Below, in pieces: positions 1-12,010 of a DNA stretch of 64,000 nt. How positions within the stretch are numbered: position 1 is the stretch's first letter; each line of letters starts with the position of its first letter. The notes beneath the pieces are model-generated. The model saw only the letters and a program-made list of their open reading frames with translations, was not told the DNA's origin and ran no database searches. Source of the stretch: Magnolia sinica (Eukaryota; Streptophyta; Magnoliopsida; Magnoliales; Magnoliaceae); contig NC_080577.1 of NCBI RefSeq assembly GCF_029962835.1, forward strand, positions 3,720,001 through 3,784,000. The letters run 5' to 3'. The position numbers and the translations under genes were made by a program.

Positions 1-393
1 ATAGGGCAACTGCCACGGAGCCTGATCCTCCAATCTAGTCGATTAACATGGACCAACAATGATGTAGTCTGTCATATCAACCGTTTGGATCGTTGAACCA
101 ACGCTCATCTTGTTATAACTCAACAGAAACAGTAAGGTTGTATGATAGTCATACATCCATTTTTAAACGAAAGTTACGGTACTTTGGTAGAAGAACTTTG
201 TACTCCGGCGGAGTGTGATGGTTGATACACCGACGCTAAGAAATTGCAATCATGGTCATGGGTCGACTAACTTGAGCTGCATGGTGTAAACTTAACAAAC
301 TGACAACATGAAAGTGATAACCGGTGTAAATTCAACGAATAAATGCCCATCAATCAAAGGTTAAGATAAGCAGATCAATCTGAATTTTTGGAA
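1..393. other. intergenic, no gene seen
   Basis: There is no plausible exon or RNA gene. Around 190-215 lies the word TACTCCGGCGGAGTGTGAT, an imperfect small palindrome that recurs near 620, 880, 1840 and 21340 (see findings). The 17 bases at 377-393 are the left target-site duplication of the SINE that follows. Confidence 0.5.
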
Positions 394-523
394 TCGGGTC
401 CTTACTCTTGCTCGGGTGGTAGACTCTCAGGAGTTTCAACTCCCGGTCAAGGGTCAGAGTACCCATAGGTCGTGAAATTCCATTAGCGTGAGTGTGTGGG
501 GTGTGTGTGCGTGTGAAAAAAAA
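394..523 (+). mobile_element. tRNA-derived SINE, family 1, full-length copy
   Basis: The copy has an A-box-like GGTGGTAGACTC, a degenerate B box (GGGTCAGAGTACC, where better copies read GGTTCGAGTA), a GT-rich tail (GTGTGTGGGGTGTGTGTG) and a terminal poly-A run. It is flanked by a near-perfect target duplication, AATCTGAATTTTTGGAA at 377-393 and AATCTGAATTTTGGAA at 524-539. That length and the A tail indicate LINE-mediated insertion. Other copies of the family lie near 5464, 9684, 32242, 39716 and 52309. Confidence 0.85.
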
Positions 524-539
524 AATCTGAATTTTGGAA

Positions 540-930
540 CAGAATCTTATCTAGTGGTTCACGCACTTTGAACGGTTTAATTGAATTAGGTGTGTTTCAA
601 GTTTATGATCCTGAGTATGAAACCATCACTCTGCCCGAGTATCAAATAGACCCCAAATTCCTGAGACTACCGTTACTGGCTGGTCGTTGAGACTATCAAT
701 ATTTTTAGTGGAGAAATACTGACATTTGAGGACAATGTAGTCTTGTTTCCAACCATATAACAAGCAAACAGCCCCAAACAGTAGTGGAAATTTGAATAGA
801 ATCCTCTAGTCCCCACATGCTGGTTGGTGCGTCTTTAAATAAGAATATATGCTTGCATACGAACACTCGACCAGAGAAAAACTTTGATACTCTGGTGGAG
901 CATGATACACGTACAGTTAGAAATTACTTG
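540..930. other. intergenic, no gene seen
   Basis: Two copies of the ACTCTGCC/GAGTAT word face each other at about 618-640 and 880-905. They may be the ends of a small decayed inverted-repeat element. Open frames are short and unrelated to any family I know. Confidence 0.35.
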
Positions 931-1506
931 GGGTCGTTTGGCACCATGGATTTGGGGGATTTCAAACCCCCTGTTGGTTTGGCACCATGGGCGGGTGTGT
1001 TTGAAATCTAAGGTGAGACCTTGGATTACATCTAAAATTATTTTTATAGTTGCATATGTAACATGTGTATCACTAGACTATTAATCTATTGGACACATGG
1101 CTCACTATGTCCAAAAATAATTAGATTAGCAATTGCATCACGATAATTACTTTAATGCGATGATCAACATTATCCATGTAAACCAACGGTTAAAAATTGT
1201 TGGTTAGTCATTTGGACGTGATCCTGTGCTTGTGGCCCATCCTAGACTTGGAATTTCATCATTTTTTAGTAAAGTATATATTTCAGCAGGTTTATTACAA
1301 TCATTGTGTCAAAAATTACATAAGTTCACTAATTAAAGATATTAAAGTTGATTTAGTAATTAAATTCAAACCCTTGCATATATACTATAAATAGCTACTT
1401 TTGGATTAAAGTTGATTCTTAATTTAGGGTGCCAAACACAACAAGAGAATTTCAAATAAGGGGATTCCGAATGGGGGGTTTCAAATCCATGCTCCCAAAC
1501 CGGCCC
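931..1506. mobile_element. AT-rich MITE with GGGTCGTTTGG-type terminal inverted repeats
   Basis: The left end reads GGGTCGTTTGGCACCATGG and the right end, reverse-complemented, reads GGGCCGGTTTGGGAGCATGG. Both are followed by GGATTTG and a C-rich stretch. The AT-rich interior (AAGTATATATTTCA, then TTATTACAATCAT) is shared with elements near 31240-31685 and 62380-62950, which makes a dispersed family. No target duplication is obvious, so the superfamily is not assigned. Confidence 0.6.
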
Positions 1507-3900
1507 TCACAATTTGCAAACATGGAATACAAGTAATTTAATTTAAACAATCCAATGTATGGGTCCCAGTTTAGATGCGTCATGAACCAAAAATTACACT
1601 TATTTAATTATATAACAGTTGGATTGGTGGACATTCATCAGACGGTTAAAAATGAAAAATATACCATTGTCTTATTCAGAAAACAAGTTTCAATGAACCG
1701 GAAGTTAGAATTGTTCAACTCAATTTGATACTGTTACAATAAGTCAAGGGATAGTAGCTTCTATGATTTAGTCAGTTTAATTTGAGTTAGTGTATGACAC
1801 TTGTACAATTTCAAAGCAGCTGCATATCAAGTGTTATACTCTGCCAGAGTATAAAATAACTTCCCGCTCGACCACCTACCCCCACAGCTTGCAGTGCCAT
1901 ATAATTCGAGATCTTGCTGCATAGAAAGCGAAAGTTCCATACGGCTGGCAATGCTAGAATGTATGGGCCATTGCAAAGGGTAGTTCCACCAACCGCAGAG
2001 GACCCATCACTAACTGTCCCAGTGGTCCCTACCTCGTGCCCACACATGCAGTAACCGCTTAGGTTGCAAGCACATTTCAATCCAGAGCGTCGGTGTGACG
2101 TCAGTACAGATCTAGCAGGCTGGCAGCTTTTCACCTACTCAATTCACGTGGCCACCAGATCCAGGCTTTCCATTTCTACCTCCGCATCCATGACATTCAT
2201 TCAAATTGTGTTTTTTTATGGATTTTTCTCGAACTTAGATTGGATAATTCTAATAGTCTACTGTTTGGTAATTAAGTAATAAATTCTGAAATTTGAATTA
2301 AATAAGTGGGTTTTCATTCACAAGCTGTTTAGCGTGGTAGATTTTAAAATAAGAACATCGCATTGTTGGTAGAAACTCATGAAAATAGAAATCTTGATGG
2401 GTTCAAATACCCAACATCTAGCAAGAGTGCCAAATGACGTTGCCGATGGGCCCATCAATGTAGTTTTTTATTTTTCAATTCACCTAATTTTAATAATTGC
2501 CGGCATTTGAATATTCATTATTTTATTAGAGGTTAGTTAATTTATGAAATGTCAAGATGAGTCAAACGAGGATTAGGTTGAGTCTTCAAATCTACCCAAC
2601 TCAGTTTAATGTCGAGTCTGAGTTTTGGAGTACTTAACATATGCTCATATACGATGCATAAGATAAGTGGCTTTGATGGAACCCATGATCATAATCATGG
2701 AATAGGCCACACCATAGAAAATGTCGGAGACCGCGTGATCCTCCCCAAAAGTTTTCATGTCCTCACTGTCTTATATTGTGTTATTGATGCAAGGGAGGAC
2801 ATGATGAGGTTATTGCCGTTTTCCTCCATCGCTAAACACCTTGAATCTACGAGAAATCAGAAAAGTTGCTAAGGAATTTTGATTGATTAATAATTGACAC
2901 TTCTACATGTGTCCCCGTTACACTATGAATAAAGAAAACAAACTAAACAAAAATTCATAATTGTCAAAAATAACAAAAACCTAACTCTAATAAAAATTCT
3001 AGTTATAGTAAAACCTTTCTACTAATTTCTAAAAGTAAAAATTTCAAATAAAATTTGCTAAAAGAGTCCTAGTATAATTATAAATTATTTCTAAAGAAAA
3101 GTAAATATAAAAGTCCAAAAATAAGAAAGTATTATAAAAACTAAAATTACTAAAACTACTATTTTCTTATTAAATTTTCGTTTTTGAGCTGAAATTATAC
3201 ATTTTATGGCGAAATAGACAAACGGTCAGCTCACCTTGGATGGCCTGATAAAGTAAAGATTGATAGGTGCATCATGTAACGATACCTAAATCAAAAGTTA
3301 TAACTAATTTATTATTCACCTCCTTTTGTTCAAACCATGCTAGAAATGTATTTGTGCACCTCTTACATCATTTATTCACCTGAGCGTTGGATCTAAATCA
3401 TTTTTAAACTCGCATCTTAAAATAAGTTACAAAACAGATAAATAGCATAGAGAAAACATATATCATGGTGAGTCCTGTAGATTGTGGACCTCGTGGCGCC
3501 ACAAGGATATCCTTATAGCAGGCAATCGCTTTGCAGAGCGTGAGGGTTAATGGCACGTGAGTTAATGGGTTAGAGTTACGGGCTAGGGGTTGGTTGGGTT
3601 AGCATCCAATGTGTACGGATGTATTCTAAAAAATTTACTTAAATACACCAACTAATTAAGTAATTAATGACGTTGGGAACTTTTTCACTAACGGTGTAAA
3701 AGTTGGGCTTTTATCTAGAAATGCCAGAAAGATAGGCACTTATTTTGAATTACACCAAATGACAGGAACTTATATGACAAAACCTACTTTTTACATTGGA
3801 TATTGATGGCTGGACCCACCTCTCTCAAATCATCCACCCACGTGGCCCAGCAAGTGTTCACTTTCGTGGTCGGCGGGCAATAAGACCGAGACCTTTTTAC
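1507..3900. other. intergenic, AT-rich, no gene seen
   Basis: Both strands were read for exons and none was convincing. The stretch 2880-3200 is very A-rich. The ACTCTGCCAGAGTATAAAA word occurs at about 1840. The longest frames here (107, 87 and 71 residues) have no recognisable domain and unbiased composition, so they are treated as chance. Confidence 0.4.
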
Positions 3901-3937
3901 AACTGCACGGTTTGGGTGGATCCGGATACCTAACTGT

Positions 3938-4370
3938 AGGGCCCACTAGATGTATGTGACTTACATTCATACTATCCATCCATCTTGAAAGCTCATTTTA
4001 AGGCATGATTATAATAATGAAGCAGATCTAAATCTTTGGTGGACCATATACCATAGGAAACAATAGTGATTAAATCCCCAACATTAAAATCTTCATGGGG
4101 CCACCGAAATGTTTATTTGATATTCAACCTGTTGATAAGGTCACAAAGTCCTGGATGAAGAGACCACACAAATATGAGCTTGATCCAAAACTTTTGTGAG
4201 AAGTTTTTAATGGTTGATTACCACTGTTTCTGTATTTTGGCCCACTTGAGATTTGGATCAGCTTCATTTTTGAGACCATCCTCTCAAATGAGTTTTCAAA
4301 GTGGATAGACGGACGGTGTGGATATAAGGCACAAACATCACGGTGGGCGCCACGGTCGCCCCCTTTACGA
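3938..4370. mobile_element. fold-back (GGGCCC family) element, full copy
   Basis: The left half runs GTAGGGCCCACTAGATGTATGTG, then a CCATCCATC box, AGGCATGAT, AATGAAGCAGATC and GTGGACCATA. The right half is its inverted complement: GGCCCACTTGAGATTTGGATC, CATTTTTGAGACCATCC, GGACGGTGTGGATATAAG and CACGGTGGGCGCC. No coding sequence is visible. The whole unit can fold into one long imperfect hairpin and is the commonest repeat of the window. Confidence 0.75.
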
Positions 4371-4715
4371 CAGGTAAATTTGAGTGGGGCGGCCGATCCG
4401 AAGATAAATTAAGTATAAACGAGAATTTAATGCTAGTCAGTGGGTATTTGTTACTGCAATAGTAGATAAGACAGTAGAATGTGGTAGATCCATCTCCCCA
4501 TAGAAGAGGTGTCAGGAGTATTTATCAATCTGGACGGTCCACTAGCGCGCCCCATTATGCATATTTTCATATTAGAAAATCATTGCACTCGCTTTTATTC
4601 ACTTCGTTCAATGAATCTGACCGGGTGACCAGGACCGTTCAATTCACGTGTGCTTTGAACCTTCGTGGAAGCGGATTGCACGCTGACACTGCCATTAGCT
4701 GCTGAACGGTGCACT

Positions 4716-4995
4716 GTGGGCCCTACATCATATGATGTATGTGATTTATCCACGCCGTTCATCCATTTTGGATCATTATTTTAGGCCATGATCCCAAAAA
4801 TGAAGCAGATTCAAATCTCAGAAGCATTACACCACAAGAAAATAGTGGTGATTGAACGGTCACCATTAAAAACTCGCTACGGCCACCATAATGTTTATTT
4901 GTCATCCAACCTGTTGATTAGGTCACACAGACCTAGATGAACGGAAAACACATGTATCACCTTGATCCAAAACTTTTGTAGCACTCGCAGAGATT
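4716..4995. mobile_element. fold-back (GGGCCC family) element, left half plus centre
   Basis: It opens with GTGGGCCCTACATCATATGATG, then CCACGCCGTTCATCCATTTTG and AAAAATGAAGCAGATTC, and reaches the central CCAACCTGTTGATTAGGTCAC that sits at the middle of full copies. The mirror-image right half is missing, so this is a truncated copy. Confidence 0.65.
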
Positions 4996-5463
4996 ATATG
5001 CATCGGGCACACATTTTTGGTGATCAAGACCATTGATCTCGTGGGCAACCACGTGGACGAGATTATGAGCCAAGAATACATAGTGATCAGGCAAATCTGA
5101 CCATCCATTTCCTGTGGGTTTTTTTAATTTCTAGTGGATGTGGACCGTTCTTCAGAACTTGGTGGGAACTGATCACATGGCTACCGCAGTCCACTCCCCT
5201 AGCTGGCTAGACCAATGACCCAATCCCTAACCACACGACAACCCTCAACGCTCACCCGCTAGGTCCCACCACCAGTTCTAGAGAAAAGCTCTCACTTGTC
5301 AAAGATCTTCCCCGTTCACACAAGGATGAGTTCGAAATAACAATAGTTTTAAAACTGGGTGGGTCGACTCTAAACTCGGTAGAGTCAATTCGACTCAACG
5401 AGATTAGGAGCATCTCTCTCATAAACTCGCTGAAGAGCCTGACTCTCTCTAGACTCAACAAGA

Positions 5464-5607
5464 TCATAACTCTTGCTCCGTGGTAGACTCCTAGGAGTTT
5501 CAACACCCAGTCAAGGGTTCGAGTATCCATAGGTGGTGAACTTTCACTATGGTGTGAACGTGTGGTGGTGTGAGTGCGTGCATTAAAATAAAATAAAATA
5601 AAATAAA
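5464..5607 (+). mobile_element. tRNA-derived SINE, family 1
   Basis: The A box is GTGGTAGACTC and the B box is GGGTTCGAGTATCC, followed by ATAGGTGGTGAA, a GT-rich tail, and an unusual (TAAAA)n/(AAAAT)n tail at about 5584-5607. I could not define a clear target duplication. An antisense frame of 92 residues across the copy is a shadow. Confidence 0.75.
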
Positions 5608-6146
5608 GACCAAAAGACCCGTTCAGTCATCTAGATTCAACTTGGCATAACTCAACAGAGTTACTTGCCCAGTACACTGCGTAAAAATCTTGTAGTCTTT
5701 TGTACTTAATTTTTTGAAATTATGCCTCACTTTCCTTGGATTTCTCAATATCCCAAATTCGGTGGAATATGATTAATTCCATTATTGCTTTAGCTACATT
5801 CCCTTCAAGTTCAAGTCTAGTTATTGAATACTTGGACTCAGATCCAATTAATCTAGGTATCTGTTAGGTGCCCATCAAGTCTTTGGATCTAGGTTTTTAG
5901 TTAAGGAGAAACAAGAGAATTTATATTGTTAGGCCTAACCGATGGATGCACTAGACCACGTGTGTGCCACTTTGATAGGTGTATGGTGTGTAAATGTGCT
6001 CACTTATATGTGCGGCATATAAAAACCTTATATAATTGTACTATAAAAAGAAAACTAAGGAGTGAATCTGACCCGAACCCAACTAGACCAATTTGTAATT
6101 GGCTCCATGAGGCAAGCCTCGAACCAAACCCAATTTCTTAACGGCT

Positions 6147-6244
6147 CCAAAAGATTACCCTTGAAATCGGGCTGTGTCCATCAGGTACTTGCAGACCAAA
6201 AGATTACCCTTGAAATCGGGCTGTGTCCATCAGGTACTTGCAGA
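6147..6244. repeat. two exact tandem copies of a 49-bp unit
   Basis: The unit beginning CCAAAAGATTACCCTTGAAA is present at 6147-6195 and again at 6196-6244 with no difference. An exact duplication in decayed surroundings means it is recent. It lies in non-coding sequence. Confidence 0.9.
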
Positions 6245-6774
6245 CCCAATTGCTCCTCTTTTGAATGTTTTCATATTTTAAGCACTTCTAAGAAATTTAA
6301 AATTTTCTAACTCATCTATATACTGTAAATTTGAGTATTAAAATATTAAATTGAGTCTATTAAAAACTCCATCGAGTCTTTGAGTTGACCTGACCCAGTA
6401 GTCATCAAGTGAGTTGAGTTTTCAAGTTTTTGAACCATGGAAACAACAGTGGAGATTTCGAAACATTCGAAAATTCGGATGAATTGCCTAATCCTTAGCC
6501 CCGCTTCCCATTTATGATAAAGGATCGGTAGGATGTTTGGAATAAAGGAAGTTTAGGGCCGTTGATCTTTAAAAATCCTTGATACGAGTTTTAAATAAAG
6601 ACATAATTCTGTAGTTTGGACACATGGAACAGGTCCCTGGAAGTTAAGATGTTGTGCTTGGCTAATACCTTTTATGAGGTCTTTTTAAGGTGCGTTTCAT
6701 CACCATTTCGTGTTAGTTAGCATTCCATGAAGAATGACTTTCTCACAAGGTGTCATCCAATTTATAATTGGAGC

Positions 6775-7755
6775 CTATTTGGATTTGTAAAAAGCATGGG
6801 CACAGAAATAGTGTTTCTTTCATGAAATTATAAGAAATGAAACAGTTTTCTTTGTTTGTTTCACAAGATTTTTCAAGAAAACTTGCACCTATTTTCTAAT
6901 TTTTTGTTTGGCTGAAAAAAATATTCTTGAAAAAGAAATTTCCTAATAGTCAGTGGCATATATTAAATTAACACAATTAGCATGCATATGACATTAGAGA
7001 ATGAACAGCTACACATATTGCAAACACAACATATGTGGGGCACTTGAAGTTGAATTGTAATGCATGTGAGGTGCTAGAACTTGTATAGTGGCACATCCGG
7101 TATAAAAGATGTATTGACACATTTGATATGTGAGCACTTAAAGTTAAATTGGCACACATGCACATATACCATATATCGAGTAATTGAAGATAGACAAAGG
7201 CACATGTGTCACATTGGCATGTAAGGTGCAAAGAATGCGAATAGAAAGATTCTTCTATGTGAAATAACAATGTTGTCATTTTTGTTGTCCAGGATGCATG
7301 AAATAACAATGTTGTCATTTTCGTTGTCCACGATGCATTTGATGCATGCACATGACATTGTGATAATATTGTCTAAATCATGTAACTTGTAATGACAATG
7401 TCTATCTTCATATCATTATGGAGATTAGAGTTACATGACATCGTAGTAGCATTGTCCAAATGAACACATTGGTAAATGCAGTACATGTGAGACTAATGAA
7501 TATGGATAGTGGTACATTTGGGTTTAACTTTTGAAAACTTAATTTTTTTTTATTATTAAAAAAAAATGCCATTTTTCATGGTAGAAGCAGAAAAATTAAA
7601 TTATTGAATTTAAAAAAAATAAAATAAAATGGAAACGAAAGAGATTTCACAAAGAGCAAAAAGTTAGTTTTATGAAAAATAGTGTTTTCTTTAATTTTAT
7701 GAATATTACTGTTATCTTTAATTTCCTTTTCATGAATCTAAAAGGCTCTTAAGAC
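6775..7755. mobile_element. possible decayed TIR element of about 1 kb
   Basis: The left end reads GGAGCCTATTTGGATTTGTA and then GAAATAGTGTTTCTTTCATG. The reverse complement of the right end reads AGAGCCTTTTAGATTCATGA and then GAAAACACTATTTTTCATAA. The interior is rich in ACATG/CATGT words and holds a 39-bp tandem duplication. No protein is encoded; the superfamily is unknown. Confidence 0.4.
7260..7337. repeat. 39-bp tandem duplication
   Basis: The unit TGAAATAACAATGTTGTCAT followed by TT(T/C)GTTGTCCA(G/C)GATGCA occurs at 7260-7298 and 7299-7337 with only two differences. Confidence 0.85.
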
Positions 7756-8271
7756 AAATATTAATTTCTCAATCCCTTCAAAATCACTGAGATTGAACTA
7801 TCCAAACCATCCAAGGTCATCAAATGTGATGACCTGTATTAAATATATTATAAAGAAGGTACACTCATTGATCTAAGCCATCCATCAAGCATATCACCTT
7901 TGATTTCTCATCTACTTCAAAAAAGCATTTTTATTTTATTATTCTAACTACCTGCTTGATGGCTATAAAACTGAACGATTGATTATAAAAATAAAATAAA
8001 ATTCCATAACTAATTTGGACTATTCCTTTTATTAGGCCAACCTTTGATTGCCACCCCTCTTAAAAAACACTTATATTGGATTATTAATGTTTACTATGCA
8101 ACTTAAACCATTGTCATTGTATTTTTCTCCATTACTATAGGGAGAGGCCATACATGCTTAAATCTTTCTACAATGCATATAAAAACATAATATTCCATGC
8201 ACATTTATCCCATGTGTCAAATATTCTACATGTTTGGTCACCATGTTTAAGTACCCATCTATACCACATAC

Positions 8272-8418
8272 ACCACCGATCTTTAAGTGCTTACTACGTG
8301 TCATATGCGTCATTTCGTGTGCGATGGACCATATCACGTACATCACCATCGATCTTTTAAGTGCTTACTATGTGTCACGTGTCATTCCATGTGCAATGGC
8401 CCATAATTCCACATCTCT
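8272..8418. repeat. tandem duplication, period about 73 bp
   Basis: ACCACCGATCTTTAAGTGCTTACTA near 8272 is repeated as ACCATCGATCTTTTAAGTGC near 8345. Each copy is followed by a GTGTCA/GTGCGATGG-CCATA segment. The small frames on either strand across it are chance. Confidence 0.7.
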
Positions 8419-8996
8419 TTATTTTAAAGTATTTGCAAACAGTGTACAGCTATTCCAACATTCCATGTGCAAGATAGCATGTGCAGTATGCAACTCTGTG
8501 AGCATCCAAACGCCCCTAAAATCTAAGTATAAAATAGTTGGAGCATATGACATTACAACCGTAGATTACACTCACTTCCACTAATAGAATATACGTCTAC
8601 ACTTACCTTGATTAATCACCAATTTCCATTTCCATAGGCTTTTTATTTTTTCTATTAGACAACCAATCAGGGCCGTCCATTCATTAGGTAGATCACAGGT
8701 TGATAGATACATCTAACACATACATAATACGAATGAATGGTTATGAATAATATGATGATTGGGACCTTATATATGCACATGGCCCATCAGCCTCAATTTA
8801 CAAGGTTGGCCCCACTAAATGAATGGACTGGATTTCGTATAGATGTGGCCCATCAGCCTTAATCTCTATATGAGAATAGCCTTGAAGCTTTCAAAAACCA
8901 GCAGAAGATAAAAAGCACGAGAAAGATGCGCATGTGCTTCACAGTCTACTTAAATATTATTCTTGGCGTAACGAGTAAATGAAAATTATTGAAGGG

Positions 8997-9415
8997 AATA
9001 ATGCAAGGAACCCATATTTCTTCTATTTAAAGGACTCTAATAGGTGGGCCATCAAAATCATGTACCTCTTTGTTCCCAAAATTTGGAGATTCTCTATTCC
9101 TTTTTAGAGGGAACTGATCCACCGTCCATTTTTCATGTCTTGGTGCTATGTTCCCATAGACATGGAACATGTGTGGACCATCGATTTAAAGGAAATCATT
9201 TAATGCAATAATGCAAAGAACCCATGCTCTTCTATTTGAAGTGCTCAAATAAGTGGGCCATCACATCAAAATCATGGCAGCCTTTGTTTCGAAACTTTGG
9301 AGATTCTCTATGGCTTTCTTTAGAGGAGAACCTGATTCACCGTTCATTTTTGTGCGTCTATATCATGTACCAACAGATGTAGTACATGTGTATGATGGTC
9401 GGCTCCACCATTTAT
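8997..9415. repeat. diverged tandem duplication, period about 210 bp
   Basis: AATAATGCAAGGAACCCAT at 8997 recurs as AATAATGCAAAGAACCCAT at 9207. In each copy it is followed by GTGGGCCATCA, TTTGGAGATTCTCTAT, AGAGG and a CACCGT(C)CATTTTT box. No coding potential was seen. Confidence 0.75.
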
Positions 9416-9644
9416 TGGTACTGATATAAAAATGTACTTTGATTGAGCTGTTGTCTTTCGGTGTCTATTTGAGTGCCTCATGGGGTAGAGCATTTGGACT
9501 GGACAAACCATAGTTTAAGAAATTGGATGAGTCAAATCAATTCAACCAGGTTTCAACAAGATTGGAGAAAACAATATCAGTGACGATCCTATACTCTTCA
9601 TCTCCATCCGGCCCCAACTTTCATATATCTAATTGATCCATGCA

Positions 9645-9646
<2 letters not shown>

Positions 9647-9678
<32 letters not shown>
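9647..9678. repeat. (CT)n microsatellite
   Basis: An uninterrupted CT run adjoins the 3' end of an inverted SINE, where its A tail would be expected. Confidence 0.9.
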
Positions 9679-9683
9679 ACAGA

Positions 9684-9797
9684 AGCGCACACACCCCCAC
9701 ACACTCAAGCCCTAGTGGGATTTCACCACCTACGAAAGCTCAAACCCTTGGTCTGGGTGTTGAAACTCCTAAGAGTCTACCGTCGAAGAAAGAGTAA
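9684..9797 (-). mobile_element. tRNA-derived SINE, family 1, minus strand
   Basis: Read on the minus strand it has TAGACTCTTAGGAGTTTCAA, a decayed B box, GGTGGTGAAATCCCACTAGG and a GTGTGTGGGGGTGTGTG tail. Its 5' end abuts a second-family SINE at 9810, giving a two-SINE cluster. The 81-residue plus-strand frame across it is a shadow. Confidence 0.75.
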
Positions 9798-9809
9798 GGA
9801 TCCATGCAT

Positions 9810-9960
9810 TTTTCTAGTTTTTTTGGTTAGCTTATTAGTACATCCCACTGTCAGATCACACTTCACTGTTAGCCACCCCCTCTAGGGATCGATACCAAGA
9901 CCTTAGTGTTGAAATGAGGTATCTTCCACTTAGTCTACCATTTGAGCTATGGATCAGGGT
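9810..9960 (-). mobile_element. tRNA-derived SINE, family 2, minus strand
   Basis: On the minus strand it shows an A box TAGCTCAAATGGTAGACT, a B box GGTATCGATCCC, then GGGGGTGGCTAACAGTGAAG and a short A-rich end. It is flanked by the 12-bp duplication GGATCCATGCAT at 9798-9809 and 9961-9972. A second copy, truncated at the 5' end, lies at 34831-34950. Confidence 0.8.
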
Positions 9961-10201
9961 GGATCCATGCATCTTAATGTGCATGAATATACATACATGT
10001 AAGTATTAAGAAAAATGTACAAGTGGCACAGATGTAAGCCAAGTCAAACCATTCAGATTGCTGGGTCCACCGTAGATGGCTTTAAACCAAGTTTTACATT
10101 AAAAAGGATGGTTAATTAAAGCTTATCAGGGTTGTGATAGGTGCAATGCTCATGAAAGTGAGGAAGAGAAAAATAGAAAAGGAGAGACCAAGGGAAATGT
10201 G

Positions 10202-10203
<2 letters not shown>

Positions 10204-10272
<69 letters not shown>
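10204..10272. repeat. (AT)n microsatellite, left flank of an insertion
   Basis: About 69 bp of pure AT dinucleotides end at TAGGGAAACG. Together with the run at 10608-10676 it brackets a 335-bp unit. The YIYIYI open frames are artefacts of this run. Confidence 0.95.
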
Positions 10273-10275
<3 letters not shown>

Positions 10276-10604
10276 AAACGCTCAAATACTTAAATATTAC
10301 TAACTTTTTTGGGAACCCATCATATGATGTGGATAAAAAATCAGGCCAGTTCGATCATCAGTCGTACCTCATAGGTGGAATCGTCCAAGTTTTACTGATT
10401 GATCTAAAACTTTTATGAGAAAAATGAAAGTAACATTTCCTCCCTTGATTTGCATTTCTCTTTGCTATGGCCCACAAGAATATTAGATCAGTAAAAATTT
10501 TTCTTTTTCATATAATTGGTTTTTGGGATTCCGCATCACATGGACGTTGATTTGACACCCATGACGTGTGCAGAGGTGCACAGGAAAGATAGACATAGGC
10601 TTGA

Positions 10605-10607
<3 letters not shown>
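10273..10607. mobile_element. short element sitting between two (AT)n arrays
   Basis: The sequence starts GGGAAACGCTCAAATAC and ends CTTGATCTA, with long AT microsatellites on both sides. The interior has diverged words of the fold-back family (GGCCCACAAGAATATTAGATC, CATGACGTGTG). MITEs that target or amplify TA microsatellites are known in grasses; assignment to that type is inference. Confidence 0.5.

Positions 10608-10676
<69 letters not shown>
10608..10676. repeat. (AT)n microsatellite, right flank of an insertion
   Basis: Almost the same length as the run at 10204-10272. This fits either insertion into a TA array or outgrowth of TA target duplications. Confidence 0.95.
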
Positions 10677-10677
<1 letters not shown>

Positions 10678-10779
10678 GAACCTAAAAATCAAGTAAATCC
10701 CATGCCACATGAAACATTGGAGATTGATGGAGGGTGATAGAACTTATGCATTAGGATGCTATGTATGCTTATACTTTAT

Positions 10780-11090
10780 CTGATTGGTAATAACTCTATG
10801 AATGATTTGGATTGCACATAAACATCATGGTCAGCTCCAGGAAGCTTTCAATGGTGGACATTTTCTTTCCAACTGTTTTGTTTGGTGTGGCCCATCTAAG
10901 TTTTGGATCTGCCTGATTTTTAGATTCTTACCCTATTGTGGTCTTTCAAAACAATGGAACAGAGTGGATTTGTCACGGACATCTCTGTGGGCCCTACACA
11001 ACCCCAGACACAGGTATATCTCCGTGGTGCCCAGGATCACGGATCACTGGAAATCGGTTTTGGACAGAAATACCGTCCGATTGAAGGGTA
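10780..11090. mobile_element. fold-back (GGGCCC family) element, right half
   Basis: It contains AACATCATGGTCAGCTCCAGG, a TTCAATGGTGGACATTTTC centre, GTGTGGCCCATCTAAGTTTTG, GATCTGCCTGATTTTTAGA and GTGGGCCCTACAC, in right-half order. Two antiparallel open frames of about 70-97 residues here are chance. Confidence 0.6.
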
Positions 11091-11754
11091 TCTGACCCAT
11101 CACATTTTCCTTTCTCAAGTAAAATGTTTAAGCCACTATCTCTAACTAATTGCAGGGGTAAATTAATCAGCCAAACCTGTTCTTGTTATACATGGTAGAG
11201 ATAGAGATATGAAACTAGTTCTTACTATCCGTTGATCAGATGGTTGGATCATCCACGTGGGGAACCGATCAGTGGCCACCTAGAGCAACTCAAACAAAGT
11301 ACACTTTCCATCCGTTGATTTGAGGGTTGGATTCTCCACTAGTATGATTTTATCCCCCACTTTGGTAGTGTGCATTTGCATCCACAACATGTGAGATACT
11401 CCTAGCTTCATACGTGTCACCTGGCCAGTACATTGAAAATCTGAAATATTGAAATATAGTGGTCATTTACCACAGGTGGGCCACACCTTTGATAGACCTC
11501 GGTTAAGTATCTTTTAATCACATGGTAAATTGAAGATGTGGACACAATCTTTTTTTTTTTAAAGATCTTTAAAAAAAAAAAGAAAAAAAATTATTAGGGA
11601 AAGCTAAGATGCAACCTTCTCTATTTAATTAAGAATTATTTGTTGTCTCTTCATCGATGTTTTTAAATTAATATAAGGACTCTTTATATCATTATATATA
11701 TATATATAAAGTGACTTATGCTATGCTGAGATTTGGTAAATCTACAAGCATGTG

Positions 11755-12010
11755 GGAGTCCTGCCATCTGCAGGCACGCACATATGCTAATGTGGAATAG
11801 ATACGTAAGATCAGAGCCTTCCATCAAGTGAGCTAAGCTATTTAGATCTCCTGCCTTTACAATCAGTCCATTTCACAATTCAGGCAGACCACAACATACA
11901 AAAGAAATGGATTACTGAGAAATAAAAAAAATATATTTCAACCATGAGTTTACCTTGAATGTTATGGCCCACCTACTTTTGAGATGGATGATCTAGTCAT
12001 TGCTTTAAAC
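11755..12010. repeat. dispersed repeat (CAGGCACGCACAT / GGCCCACCTA family)
   Basis: The order CCTGCCATCTGCAGGCACGC, ATGTGGAATAGAT, CCTTCCATCAAG, TTAGATCTCCTGCC, CCATTTCACA and GGCCCACCTACTTTTGAGATG matches sequence near 14650-14880, 17940-18180 and 41883-42110. It is non-coding. The last copy suggests these are arms of a TIR transposon. Confidence 0.55.

Noticed and set aside
10134-10737. Proteins with long YIYIYI runs
   Set aside because: They are translations of the (AT)n microsatellites.
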